The notes: generated by a model not told the origin, from the letters alone. Positions 38,214 through 49,837 are shown, counted from the first letter of the stretch. The stretch is 64,000 bases of DNA from Mactra quadrangularis (GCA_025267735.1 CM046303.1:35725380-35789379); one strand, 5' to 3'. Program-made: numbers and translations.

Positions 38214-40198
38214 TTACAATGTACACTTGTATAAGTAAAGTAAAAGGGTCTCTCTAATTATAAGTAATTAAACAGTAGGACACTATTCCACATGTTAAGG
38301 TCCTTAAACTTTAAGAAAAGTAGAATAGTAGAATCAGATTCTTTATCTATGACCTTTAATTATAAGTAAAGCGACAAAATGACCCTGCACATTTTATTTA
38401 TTCAATTTGTTAACAAATCGAGCCATTAATTGTGATTCTTTAACTTAACAAACCATGTACATATTACTAATGTAATGACAAAACCACTAAACGACTACAA
38501 GTATTTTTGACGTATGAGTAGCAAACTGATCCTTTTACTCAAAGTCACATTAGTAAAAATGATGTTAGAACCAGAACATTAGGTATCAGCATATATGAAC
38601 CAAATACTGTAAATTTAAGTAAAACACTTAAAGTCGCCTCGACTACATTCGAAAAACCCCTTTGATAACTAAATTTGCTCATCAATTGACATAGGAATGC
38701 GTGTTTTGATTTGTTAAAATGATGCCTGACGATCGAGCATGTTAACTTCACCCCATACAGTACGTTATTAACGAAATAATTTGAACAAAGCTTGATTTGT
38801 TCAGCGTGTAACAGTGCCAAGCAGTTCACTATTTTATGTAATGATATGTTCAAAGTTTGCATGAAAGACACATGAACATGCCCTCCTATCGAAGGGTATT
38901 TGTTATATGACATATTTTTCTGGAATTCAAATTAAGGGTACAAGCACAATCTAGTCACACAAATTTAGCATATTTCGTGTTTTAGCAATAATGTGTAAAA
39001 CCTAGTTTTCGTACCTGATTAATCTCTCTCTTTGCTTATGGCTATTTGGAGGGTCTGAGCATTTGCCTGTCGCTGTTCCTAATAGGTTTTCAGATTCTCT
39101 TTCGTCAATGCGGGTCGGAAATCTAAATATTGAACTTTAAATAACATAAAGAAAATATAATAACACTTACTTACCTTTTTGATTTATGAGGCGGTTTGTT
39201 TTGGTTTCTACTTGAATTTGTGGCGTTCGGTCACGTGCTATACCAACCCTTCAAAATACCATATACGGTGTAACCATCTTAATACCAGACACGTGACATT
39301 AGAGCAATACTTACCGTAACACTAAACAGTACCAACTGATCATTTACTGTTTGTTTTTGTAAACAATGCGTTTATAAACAATTTTCGATTTCTCATAACC
39401 AATATTTGGGTGTAAAGCAAATCAACAAGTTTAGTTAGTTTGAAGATGTTTTATTGACGTATTATCACAATAAATAACCAATGGATATATGCTAGGTAGA
39501 CCTTCCACATTTATATGGACAATTTATGGAAAATAAAAAAATAAAAAAAATCCATCATCCAATTCGCCTATTGAATGGACACGTCCAAAATGAAAGTACA
39601 TTGTACATAATATGCATGATATTTAACTGATGCAAATGTACAAGAAAACAATTTTTTATCCCAATACTTATAATTCCTCAGAAAGCATGAACTATTAAAT
39701 AATGATTTAGAATCTACGATTTGACCAAATCATTTTCTAAGTCATTTTAAAAGCTTGAATCGAGACAATTATATTTAAATGCACAATATAATGTACATTG
39801 CAATTTTGAACACAATATTTTAAATATGTAGCATGTTGTATGTCAATGAACCTTATTATAATTTATGCACATACGGGTAAGGGAATACAAGTAGCAATTA
39901 TTGAATTATTCATACGGAGGAACATTTTATATCGGGGCCTACATAGGAACCCGCAGATTTAGCATGTTTAAAATGATGTAGGAGGGGGTAGGGGACCCAA
40001 CTATTATGGTTTGCGCAACATACATTTTTTATAGACCCCAGAATTTTTGTGGGGTATTTCTTTTTGGGTATACCTATACAATACCTTTTATACGTTTAAC
40101 AGACTGTATATAGATATAGGTTCATATCATTCTGTTCTGGGGTTTGGTTACTATATATTTTGATATATCAATGAAAATAAGGTCAAAACCAGCTTAAA
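38214..40198. other. Intron sequence, nothing recognised
   Basis: A 122-codon minus-strand frame at 38,545-38,913 has no recognisable domain, no splice logic and AT-driven composition. No other feature seen. Confidence 0.45.
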
Positions 40199-41755
40199 TA
40201 TATACTAATGGACAAAAGTCTTGTCCGGTCTTCAAAAACCATAATATCTCTTTTGTTTGTTATTGCCCACTCATAAATGTGGTATCGTTAGAAAGAGAAT
40301 GTTATTATGCATTGAATAAAAAAAGAATTGTGAAATTTGAGCCAGTTCTGTCGGTACAGTAATGTGTTGAAAATTGACATTGAGGGTTTGCAAGTAACAA
40401 ATGATTGCATCGACGCAGTTTTTAAACGAAACATTTTTTTCAATAGTGTGTGTGACCCCCATTAACCCGAATGAGTTCAGTGATCCTTCTACGCATCGAT
40501 GCTACAAGTTTGCGAAGGAATCTAGCCGGAATTTGGTCCCATTCTTGAACAATAGCGTCACGTAATTGATGCACGTTGTACACGTTCCGAGCCCTAATCT
40601 TCCGTTTCATGAAGTCCCAAACGTGTTCGATTGGGTTCATGTCAGGCGATAATGCCGGCCATGGCAATGTTTGGACATTGTTGGCCAACAGGAAGTTTTG
40701 AGTGAACCTTGCAACATGGGGCCGGTTTTTGTCCTGCTGCAGGACTGTGCCTGGATGGGCAATAAGGAAGGGCAACACAATCGGTTGCAACACTTGGTCG
40801 ACGTAACGTTTAGCCACGACCACGTCCTCGACCATATTCAAGGAATACAAGTTGGGTTTTATGATGATGTGTAAACCCTGCCTAAACAATGACGCTCGGC
40901 CCACCCCAGCGGTCATTTTCAATGACACAGGCGTCCGCTAACCTCTCACCAGGGCGTCGATAGACGTCCGTCGCCTGAATCAATGTTAAATTTACAATCA
41001 TCCGTAAACAGAATGTTTTGCCATTGATTTTAAGCGCCACCTTTGATGACGTAACGCCCATGCTACCCGTAGACGCCTGTGATTGGGAGTTAATATTGCT
41101 CCACGATATGGCCGTCGGCAACATAACCCGGCTGCCTTGAGACGTCGCCGTACCGTTTTGGCACTAATGCGAGGCCGATGACGACCAGCTGTGTTTCGTG
41201 CCGTGTCATTTGGGGCGGCAAAACGATTACGTAAGTGGGTAAGCTGAATATGCCTGTCCTGACGTAACGTCGTTTCGTGCGGCCGTCCGGAACGTGAAAA
41301 TCTGCCACGGAGCCTTGCGTTGCGAATTTTGTACGTAACCGACTAATGGTTTTCTCATTAACTCCGAATTGACGGGCTACATGTGCAGCAGTTGCATCAG
41401 TCTCAAGTTGGCCTATAGCGCGCGCACGCTGCTCATTTGAAAGCTTCATTTAAGAATAAAATTCAATATTTTATTAAAATATTCTGATGTCTTCCGATTG
41501 GGATATCGTTACACAAGAGAATAAGGTAAATCATTTTATCAAACTAGGCGCAACACTGTATACACGAGAGAGCACGTGAATAACGTGGCCGGAAGTGTAT
41601 CTCCTTTGTTAGAGCAAGGACGACAGTCAAAATTTAGAAACCGGTTTGAAAAACAGGCGATATAAAGTAGGCTAAATTTCAAGATTGTAATTTCACGTGT
41701 TGAAAAGATATTATGGAAAACCATACCGGACAAGACTTTTGTCCATTAGTATATA
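40199..41755 (-). mobile_element. Complete Tc1-like transposon, 1.56 kb, inactive
   Basis: Perfect ~30-bp terminal inverted repeats carry TACTAATGGACAAAAGTCTTG at 40199-40228 and its reverse complement at 41726-41755, with TA-rich edges fitting TA-target insertion. A single-gene transposase on the minus strand fills the interior (separate entry). The TIRs themselves are partly palindromic. It lies between alternative exons A and B, antisense to the nAChR gene. Near-perfect TIRs suggest a fairly recent insertion despite the broken gene. Confidence 0.95.
40440..41449 (-). pseudogene. Tc1-type DD34E transposase, frameshifted
   Basis: The start at 41449 gives MKLSNEQRARAIGQLE and a helix-turn-helix (HVARQFGVNEKTISRLRTKF). 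The frame is then lost near 41,300 and conserved pieces continue in other frames. The second Asp region (TDDCKFN) falls about 40,990-41,010. The C-terminal half (from about 40,905 to the stop near 40,440) reads QQDKNRPHVARF and LSPDMNPIEHVWDFMKRK. Between the Asp of QQD and the Glu of NPIE I count 34 residues, the DD34E spacing of Tc1 elements. At least two frameshifts make it non-functional. The enzyme would bind the TIRs and cut and paste the element. Confidence 0.92.
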
Positions 41756-43501
41756 TACATTTTATTATCGTGTCTTGACATTTAAACATTATTTTACATA
41801 ATTATGTAGAAAATGTCTGCTTTATGAAAAGTTTAAAGTATTACTACTACTAGTTCTTATCTCAGTCAATTTTGACAAATAACCCGTTGAGAAGCCCATT
41901 GAACGTTGCACTACAGCAGACTTGGATACAATTTTAATTAAATCATACATTTTAAAACGATATGATTTGATGGCAAAGTAATGTGACGACCAGCAAAGAT
42001 TGCATCTTTTGATGCGACATTGGCTTCATAGGATAGAGTTTTACTGGATTAAGATCCACTACTAAACATTTCTACGTCCAAAATATAGTGTCTTTTATTT
42101 ACCTAACGGTGATCTTAGATAAATACTTTGCTGGGACAAGTGGCATAATTCTCCCCAAACATGTGTAAGTTAAGTACATTTCCCTGTTTTTGGAAATCTG
42201 CGACATGACAACAAGCTAACAAAGGCATTCACTGAAGCAGATATGAAAACATTAAGAAAACAAGAAATATCATTGAAAAGATATTCGGCGCTGTGCAGGG
42301 TTAACCGTTTACAAGACTTTATTGGGACCCGCATATTGAAAATTTGGGACAGTATACTGAACTTCATTTCGGGACAACCAATGGTATATACATTTATCCA
42401 TTTCTCAATACCGCTAGTGAATTTCATTTAACAAACAGAAATGGTAGAACAAATTGTATTGGTTAAAATACAGGTCAAAAGGTGGCTTAGACAGATGTAC
42501 CGGAAAAAAACATAAAATACAATTTAATATTGCAATGTGTTGCTCTGATGTGACTAGATATTAATTTGCAGCTAGTAGAGTATTAGTTATAATTTTTAGA
42601 AACATAGAAATACTACACCCTGGCTACGTGTGTGTGTTTGCTTTTAACGTAGAAACCCTTGCACAATGGCTGCTTGTGTTTGTGTGCCTTTAACCTAGAA
42701 TACCTTGCACTTCTGGTCATCTGTAAGTTAGTAATGTGCCTAATCGAAACTATTCATACTATAATTATAGTTTTGTAGCTGATCAAACAGTATTATTAAA
42801 ACTGATGACCCTTTTTGAGATAACGCCATATTGCATTTTTAAAAAGCAGTAACAAATTTCTAAAACAATTTTAATGCTATTTTAAACATATAGCTTGACT
42901 TAAACTTACGCGTATCCTTTTGCTTGAAATTCGTAAAATGTTTCTTTTTTTTCGATGAAAATTACTGTGAAGTTTATTTTCAATGATCATTGTGGTTGTA
43001 ATTTTTGTTTATTCGTAGTTCTCACGTGTAACGTTTTGTCGTGGTTTTTTTTATCACGAACCCTCATTTTTTTACATTTTGTTTTAATTAGCATTTTCTT
43101 TATAGGCGAAACTTGCTCATTATCATCCTTTGAATCTAGCTATCTTGTCAAGCGTTTCATTTCATCTGAACGAACTGGTCCTAATGGATTAATTTATCAT
43201 TTAAGGTAATATATTCATCATTTATTGTAAGATAGGTCTAAAATAAATATAACATTAATTTGCAATACAATAAATTTCCCGGGAATCCATGGGATTGAAT
43301 TTAGTGTTTCGAGGCACAGGTACGTCGATGATCAGCGAAAGAGGAGTTACTAGATATGCTTCAAGCACAACACTGGGGAAATGGTCACTCACACTATTCA
43401 GACATATAGGTTTTATGTTCTTGTTATGCCCGCCTTATTTTGGTATGTGTTATACTGTACATAACACGGTGCAAATCATGTATGCGTTTATTTGGTTGTA
43501 G
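41756..43501. other. Intron sequence before alternative exon B
   Basis: No gene seen. A segment at 43,106-43,205 has an AG/GT-bounded open frame (34 codons between TTCTTTATAG and GTAATA) but no similarity to nAChR or any family I know. Frames at 42,170-42,431 are random. Confidence 0.4.
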
Positions 43502-43959
43502 CGCCGACTCACGACTTACCGAACAGCGTCCAGCATTGATTAATGTATTCAGCGACGGGACGATACTTTGGATGCCACAAGCAATCCTTAGAAGCACATG
43601 TGCATTCAAATCAAGATACTTTCCATTCGATCAAACTGAATGCCATTTAAAGTTTGGTTCCTGGACCCACGATGGATCAAAAATGAATCTCACATTCTTT
43701 GAAAATCTGGAAAAGTTCATGGTAGAGGATTTCATAGAAGGAAACGAATGGAAGCTGATAGGAAATCGCGGTGAACGAAATGTTAATTACTACGAATGCT
43801 GTGCTGACACGCCTTATTTAGACTTGAAGTTTTTTGTTCACTTAAAGAGAAGAACGGCGTTCTATAGTTTTATCTTACTCTTGCCTTGTGCATTGTTATC
43901 ATGCTTAACCTTGATTATATTCTGGGTCCCTCCGGAATCTCCAGCGAAACTACAACTTG
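43502..43959 (+). CDS. nAChR alternative exon B: loop E to start of M2
   Basis: 458 nt, identical in length and phase to exon A. By hand count 34 of 152 residues differ from A (about 78% identity). Landmarks: WMPQAILRSTC (loop E), CAFKSRYFPFDQTEC (Cys-loop), SWTHDG (loop B), YYECCADTPY (loop C), TAFYSFILLLPCALLSCLTL (M1), PPESPAKLQLG (start of M2, 2' Gln). It carries an NLT sequon at MNLTFFEN, absent from A. The acceptor region (TTTATTTGGTTGTAG) is purine-interrupted and looks the weakest of the three; the donor is consensus GTAAGT. Most A/B differences fall in loop E, the Cys-loop tip, the loop F region and beside loop C, the parts that set agonist affinity and coupling. Confidence 0.95.
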
Positions 43960-46227
43960 GTAAGTCAACTTCGCAGCACCATATGCCTGCTAAAAGTAAC
44001 AAAGTTATAATTATCTGGAATTTCATGCAAACCTTTTTGGTTCATAAAATGGAGCTACTTTGTATATAAATATTACGTGTATTGTTAGATTTTATAAGAA
44101 TTTCAAGGCACTCTGAACTATGGGCATCCATTTCTGAGATAATTTTTAATATGCTCAAACTGTCAGGAAATTATTCGTGCTAGTAGGACTGTTTAAGTTA
44201 CTCGTAGGACTTGACGTGTTTTGATTATTAATTTTATATACCCTAGCGTTTTAGTTGTTGTGCATGTTTTTATTATTTTTGATTGTTCTTATAATTTTGG
44301 ATGAGTTTAAACACCTGTTAAAAATTTTTTAAATACGAATTAGTCAGTTAACGTTGTTCCTCCAAAGACAAACATGTGTTAACATAATGTATAATGCTTG
44401 ATAAGAATATCATAAAAAATTTATTGTCAAAATTCTTATTTAAAAAAACAACAACAACAATCTGTTAATATATTCCATCAGTTTTGGTATTTTGTCGTTA
44501 AAAAGACATAAGCATCAGCTGAAAATGAACATTACGTTCACGGTTGGGACTTGTAGATTTTATTCTTATACATGTATGTAATGGTATCATATTTGTACAA
44601 ATTGAATTGTAGCTATCATTCATTCTTTTATTTGCACGCAGTTAACATAATTAAAGTACGCAATTAAAATTGTGTTCAAGCGAAACGTTAAAAGTCGACA
44701 TTTATTTCTTATTTATTTCATGTAATTTCATCAACGCATTTATTTATATACAACTCTCGATTATAAGCATCTAAACGTAGCAAGATTCAAGTCGTTCAAC
44801 ATTTTGAAATGTTATTTTATTTCTTGTTAATGTCTAGAAATATTTAATGAAAATGGTAATCTGATTAAGATTATGCTTTAAAAAAATTTAAAACGCTCTC
44901 TATATATTTTTGTACAATGGAACATCCTTAATTCAATAAGAAGCGTTAACTTACATTTATATTAATGGATTTATATACCAATTGTAAGCTTACTAACAAA
45001 CAGCATAAAAAAACTCGAACCATTTTTGTGACCAAACGAAGTAGAATTTCGTTGCAAGCATATGCATTTTATTCATACTAGTCGTGTTATCCCTCCTGCC
45101 AATAGAAAGTTTATTAGTTTTGCACACGTATATTTTCAGTAGTTGTTATATGTAGTTGTTTGTTTTTAATATATTTTGTGTATTTGTGGCCCATCAATGA
45201 TCAAATCCTTACAACCAAAATTGTCCCTCACATTGTCTTCTCCTCTCTCTCTCTTATACCCATCTATATCTCTCGTTGTTTCTATATTCATCTTCTAAAC
45301 AATTTTTATCATGCATCCGACAACTTTCCTTAATTTCGACTTTTTTTAAGTTCACTTTTGTTCCTTCATTTCGTTCATTTAAAACATTACTTGGCAAGTG
45401 TTTGTACTATTAGAGCAAGGAGTAAATGTACAGGAAAAAACTGTGGACATTGCCAGCGTTCCTATGATTCTGTTTTGGCACATGTGAGACTTCATCATAT
45501 CAAACTTGTACCAACATATCAGATGGATGCACAGGGACTTCGATCTCACCGAAACACTGATGCTGGATGTCTAACCAAATGTTACTCGCCGCAAAATGCA
45601 AAAACCAATGTTTTCATGTCATATATTGTTTTTGTACACGTTCACGTTCGTCAGTCACGTGTGTCCAGGCGTCACCACGTTTTGTACATTTATACATGAA
45701 ATGTGAGCATTACTCAACAAAAATGTTATTTTTTGCGACATACATGCTGTGTCACCCTATCATCAAATTAACATTTTAACACCAGCATTCACATTTTTTA
45801 CTTGAGTAGAAATTTCATGTTATCATCTGTTGCCAATTTTTTCATGTTAATTGCTTAGCTTGCTTTAAATTGTTTCTTGCATGAATATTCAGAAAAAAGA
45901 AACGATTTTTTTTTCACGAAATGTTTTAATAACGCACTGATTTTTTTAGATTATTTTTTGTGACTAATCAGTTAAAAACTTCGTATCATTAAAAATGCAA
46001 GAGCATATTTGTCGATAAAAAGCAATGCTAAATTATTTTAGGGAGCTACATTTTAGACCTTTTTATCAATGTGATGGTAACTCCTTAGCCTAAGGAGTTT
46101 CAATTGATTAAATTTTGTATATGCTTTTGTATATGCTATGGTAGACATAAAGATAATTTGGATTTATTTCATAACTTTATTAAATGTTTGGTTTCTACTT
46201 AATATTCCTACTTTAACTGAATCAACC
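43960..46227. other. Intron sequence after exon B, no gene
   Basis: A 113-codon frame at 45,358-45,699 contains a CTGKNCGHCQ...LAHVRLHH string reminiscent of a zinc finger, but the spacing fits no known finger and no splice sites or neighbours support it. Otherwise nothing seen. Confidence 0.4.
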
Positions 46228-46528
46228 CGGGTCGATAGCGCAGTTGGTAGGGCGTCAGAATTTGGAATCTCGTGTCCCAAAGGGGGTACGGGTTTGAATC
46301 CCATCCGGGGAGGTTATACCTTCCATGAAAATTTGCCAATAATGTCAATTTCTTCCATTGATTAGATAATATGGAAATGTTTCCGGCCTTGTGGAAGGGT
46401 AGGTTAGTACTGGTTATAGACAAGGGTCCAGGAAAGCTAGTAAGGTGCGCTGGACGCCGTAAAATGACCTAAATTGTGTTGATACGACGTTAAACCCAGC
46501 CAGCCCAAAAAAATACAATAAAAAACCT
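46228..46528 (+). repeat. tRNA-derived SINE, full length
   Basis: The head has A box TAGCGCAGTTGGTAG and B box GGGTTTGAATCC. A ~200-bp body ends in GACGTTAAACCCAGCC followed by an A-rich tail. GTTAAACCC is also the 3' end of the unrelated-headed SINEs at 49.8 and 51.2 kb, as expected if one partner LINE recognises that tail. Confidence 0.8.
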
Positions 46529-46559
46529 TACTGAATTAATAACATTTAAATATATATTT

Positions 46560-46880
46560 TGAAATTAATGCTATGTTACCCCAAAGCAGTTACATATCAA
46601 TACTTATTTTATTCACTAATATTTGGTACTCCCCAACCTTATTTAAAATTCAATTCAATAAATACGCCAGTATATTTAGTTATAAAGGCTATGTTTGGGT
46701 TAACCCCTAAGGAATAACATGTCAATACTTGTTTTCTTAAATAATTTTGGTACTCCCCAACCTAACTTAAATTCAATTCAATAAATGCCGAGTATATTTT
46801 TAATAATTTATGAAGACTATGCTGGGGGTTTGTAGGTAACATATCAGTTCTCATTTACTTTATATAGTTTGTTCTACTAG
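46560..46880. repeat. Degenerate tandem repeat, ~125 bp x 2.5
   Basis: TTTGGTACTCCCCAACCTTA-like segments near 46,622 and 46,746 are each followed by AATTCAATTCAATAAAT and AGTATATTT and preceded by CATRTCAATACTTRTTTT. A third partial copy starts near 46,820. Confidence 0.75.
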
Positions 46881-48039
46881 TAAATATTTCATCCGGTACA
46901 ACAAATCTTACGCGAATAACTTGTTTTACCAATATACATGCATTTCATTTGTTATATAAAATTGTCCAAAATCTCCAAAACTGAAGCCCATTGTTAATTT
47001 GCTTGGCTCTACTCATTATTACCAAATTGATAAAATACACATTTGACCGCAAAAACGAAGTACATTTCTTGTTTCAATACACCTTCGTGAAGATTTATAA
47101 AGCAATGGAGGCATATCATTGTCGATAAGTCATTTGATAATATTAATTGTTCTCACAAAGTTCCAAAATTATTTTTTATTCTATACAAAAATGTGAAACA
47201 ATCATTTAGTCTTTAGCGTTCTTACGACCCGTAATAGTATTGAAGGCCATTCACTTCAATCAACTAAATTATTTTGGGGGAGGGACTTCCTTATAATCAC
47301 AATAAATGTTTTTCATTGACATATCTCCAAAGAATTCAGCTTGTTGTCAAATCCAACACCTATCATAGTGCTCTGCCAAACTACTTTCGTGTGAATAACA
47401 AATACACACTCTCAAAACTCGAATAGAAAACTATAAATATAGTCAAAACTTTGAAGCGTAGATAAATTTTCCAACTGGGATAAGATAACGTGCTTAAATA
47501 ATTAGCAATAATGTTATTACATCAAGAGTGTACCATGTTCCATCTAGGTTTTATTTCGTGTTTGTTGATTATATTTGTATTTCAATTTCCACATTTTATG
47601 ATATTTTTATATAATATTATTTGCATGAAATGTTTCACTTGAATCTGTTCACACTATTTTGTATAATCATCATCATCATTATTATCATCATCACGTGTGT
47701 AAGCATCATTATGTTCAACTAATATGCCTTGCAAATTCACCATATCTCATTCACTATCAACTTTGCTTAATAATTTTAACTCATCCAGCAGAGTTCGGTT
47801 GCTTTTCGTTCGTCGCAAATAGCAATTCAAATAGCAATTCTATATCGCATTGTTCTTGTTCAATACCCACCGTTTTCTATGTATTTTATGTACACACAGA
47901 GAAAATATCTCAGAACATTGTTGTGTATTGGAATCAGTTAATCTTAAATGTGTCAGTTTTTGATGTCTATGAAAACTGTACCGACCAAACCAAGTCTGTT
48001 CAATGCTGATTAATGATTTTCTTCTGCCCCGACTTCTAG
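46881..48039. other. Intron sequence before exon C
   Basis: Nothing supportable apart from a short CAT-rich microsatellite-like patch near 47,665-47,700. The acceptor TTCTTCTGCCCCGACTTCTAG at the end is the strongest pyrimidine tract among the three alternative exons. Confidence 0.5.
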
Positions 48040-48497
48040 CGCTGATGACAGACTACGTGAACAAAGACAAGCCCTCGTCAATGTTTACGCTAATGGAGAC
48101 ATTCTGTGGATACCACAAGCCATCTTGAGAAGTTCTTGTGGATTTGAAACCAAATATTTTCCATTTGATACCCAGTCATGTTATCTACAATTTGGATCAT
48201 GGACGCATGATGGTACTTATATGGATCTGCAGTTCTTTCAGAACACTTCAAGATTTATGGTTGATGATTATATAAAAAGTAACGAATGGGATATATTAAT
48301 TAACCGTGGTGAAAGGAACGTTAAATTATACGAATGCTGTAAAAATGTGCCTTATTTAGACTTGAAATTCCATTTGACTGTAAAAAGACGTGTGGCCTTC
48401 TACACTTTTATATTAATCATGCCTTGTGCGTTATTGACTTGTCTAACATTAGTGATATTCTGGGTTCCTCCCGAAGCTCCTGCCAAACTTAGCCTGG
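48040..48497 (+). CDS. nAChR alternative exon C: loop E to start of M2
   Basis: 458 nt, same phases as A and B but more diverged. Landmarks: WIPQAILRSSC, Cys-loop CGFETKYFPFDTQSC, SWTHDG, loop C LYECCKNVPY, M1 VAFYTFILIMPCALLTCLTL, then PPEAPAKLSLG, so the 2' pore residue is Ser and the -1' Ala is kept. It has an NTS sequon at FFQNTSRF, close to the NLT of exon B. Relative to A and B it has YANGD for the FHDG/FSDG turn, and NVPY instead of DTPY after the vicinal cysteines, directly in the agonist pocket. Strong acceptor and consensus GTAAGT donor. The internal Met at 48125 is not a start; the frame is open from the acceptor. Confidence 0.95.
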
Positions 48498-49462
48498 GTA
48501 AGTATAATGTCGTTGCTCTAATGCGCTCTCTACTCTCTTCAGTCTATAAAAATATTCAACGAATTCATGTTATTGCAAAGCACCTTTCGGTATTACGCTT
48601 TAAGTACATTGCTTGTTTATGAATAGTTATTGACTGCGAGAAATTGAACATGTTTTTACACTGGAAAATGTTGGAAGCTCTCTCTTAACACTTGGGTGAT
48701 GGACGATCACTATTATCTGCATTTCATTATACTAAACGTGGAAATATTGCACAGTCACCTGCCCAAATATGCGCTTGTATGTTAAAACCGCTAATTAATC
48801 TTAGTTAATTTATAAGTGCAATTGTTGCAACCATCGAACAAAAATTCACGGAAGCATTTGACAAAATGGCATCATTCATTATTTTTACAATTTCTTTTCT
48901 TTTTCCTTTCAACTATTAGTTTGTTTTATATATTGTTTGGTATATTTTGTTCTTTGCTTGGTTTACGAGATCACGTTTTTCTTTTAATTCTAGCAGTGTG
49001 AACCCTTGTGTTAACTGAACCTTTTATTATTTTTTAGTTTATCCCAGATTTTTACAGTAGCACTATTTTATCTAAAATATGTCATGAGCACCCGTACTTT
49101 CTAAATATGCACAAAAATCGCATGTTATGATCATAAACAAATAATTTTTAAGTACTTTTATTATACATTTTTTAATCGGAGAGTGATAGACATTTGATGG
49201 TTTAATATTTAACCGCACTTAAGTATTAAGAAAAAATACAGGTTTAAATGAAAGTTATCCAGAAAGTGTTCTTGTTATTTGCAACTTTTAAATCGTTCTT
49301 TTAAATTATAATATCATTCAAAATGATCTTCTATGTAATTTTAAATTAATTAAGTTTACAAATGTATTTTCATAATTTCTATATTAATGTTTCTTAAAAA
49401 ACTGTTTTATTTTAAAGCGACTCACTGTACAAAGATAGTTATTATGACGGCGTATTTTTCAG
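48498..49462. other. Intron between exon C and the M2 exon
   Basis: 965 bp, the shortest intron of the cluster. No repeat or alternative exon recognised. Pyrimidine-rich stretch ends GTATTTTTCAG at 49462. Confidence 0.6.
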
Positions 49463-49549
49463 GAATGAATATTTTTGTGGCGTTTTTCGTCTTGCTGCTG
49501 TTACTTTCTGAGTCAACACCGAAGGCGGCAGAGTCCATACCTCTTATTG
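49463..49549 (+). CDS. nAChR subunit exon: M2 pore helix
   Basis: 87 nt, acceptor TATTTTTCAG, donor GTAAGT. Entry phase 1 completes the Gly codon (G|GA) opened by each alternative exon; exit phase 1. It encodes GMNIFVAFFVLLLLLSESTP and then KAAESIPLIG, aligning to the M2 helix and M2-M3 loop (alpha7: ...SDSVPLIG) with Glu at 20' and Pro at 23'. By this alignment 4' is Gly, 6' Asn, 9' Val and 13' Val. The usual 9' Leu hydrophobic gate is replaced by Val and the helix is unusually rich in Phe and Leu. The 87-nt size matches, from memory, the M2 exon of vertebrate CHRNA7. It is common to all three isoforms. Confidence 0.9.
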
Positions 49550-49837
49550 GTAAGTAATATAAAGTAACATGTATTTTATAGGTATCGTTCCCTCTTAAAG
49601 TCCCAGGTATATTGGAAACTGTAAAGGAGTATATGTGTATCATAGTGTGAATAGAAATCCATGAAAATTAAGCATAAAACGCAAATTCATTTTAATTTAG
49701 AAGAACTTATAATGGACATTCTAGATTTTGTAGTCAACAATTTAACAAAAAACACATATTCTACAAAACGTTCCCGAAACACACAAGATGATACCAAATA
49801 ATAACAGAGGCATATTTGTTCGAGCAATTTCATTTTT
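49550..49837. other. Start of intron after the M2 exon
   Basis: No M3 exon or other feature was found. Confidence 0.5.

Noticed and set aside
38545..38913. 122-codon minus-strand gene
   Set aside because: No recognisable domain, AT-driven composition, and it sits in an intron among repeats.
43106..43205. A fourth nAChR exon between A and B
   Set aside because: AG and GT boundaries exist, but the peptide has no Cys-loop receptor motif and the length and phase do not match the cassette.
45358..45699. Zinc-finger-like protein (CTGKNCGHCQ...HVRLHH)
   Set aside because: Cys/His spacing fits no known finger, the frame runs into AT-rich sequence and no splice signals or homologous neighbours support it.
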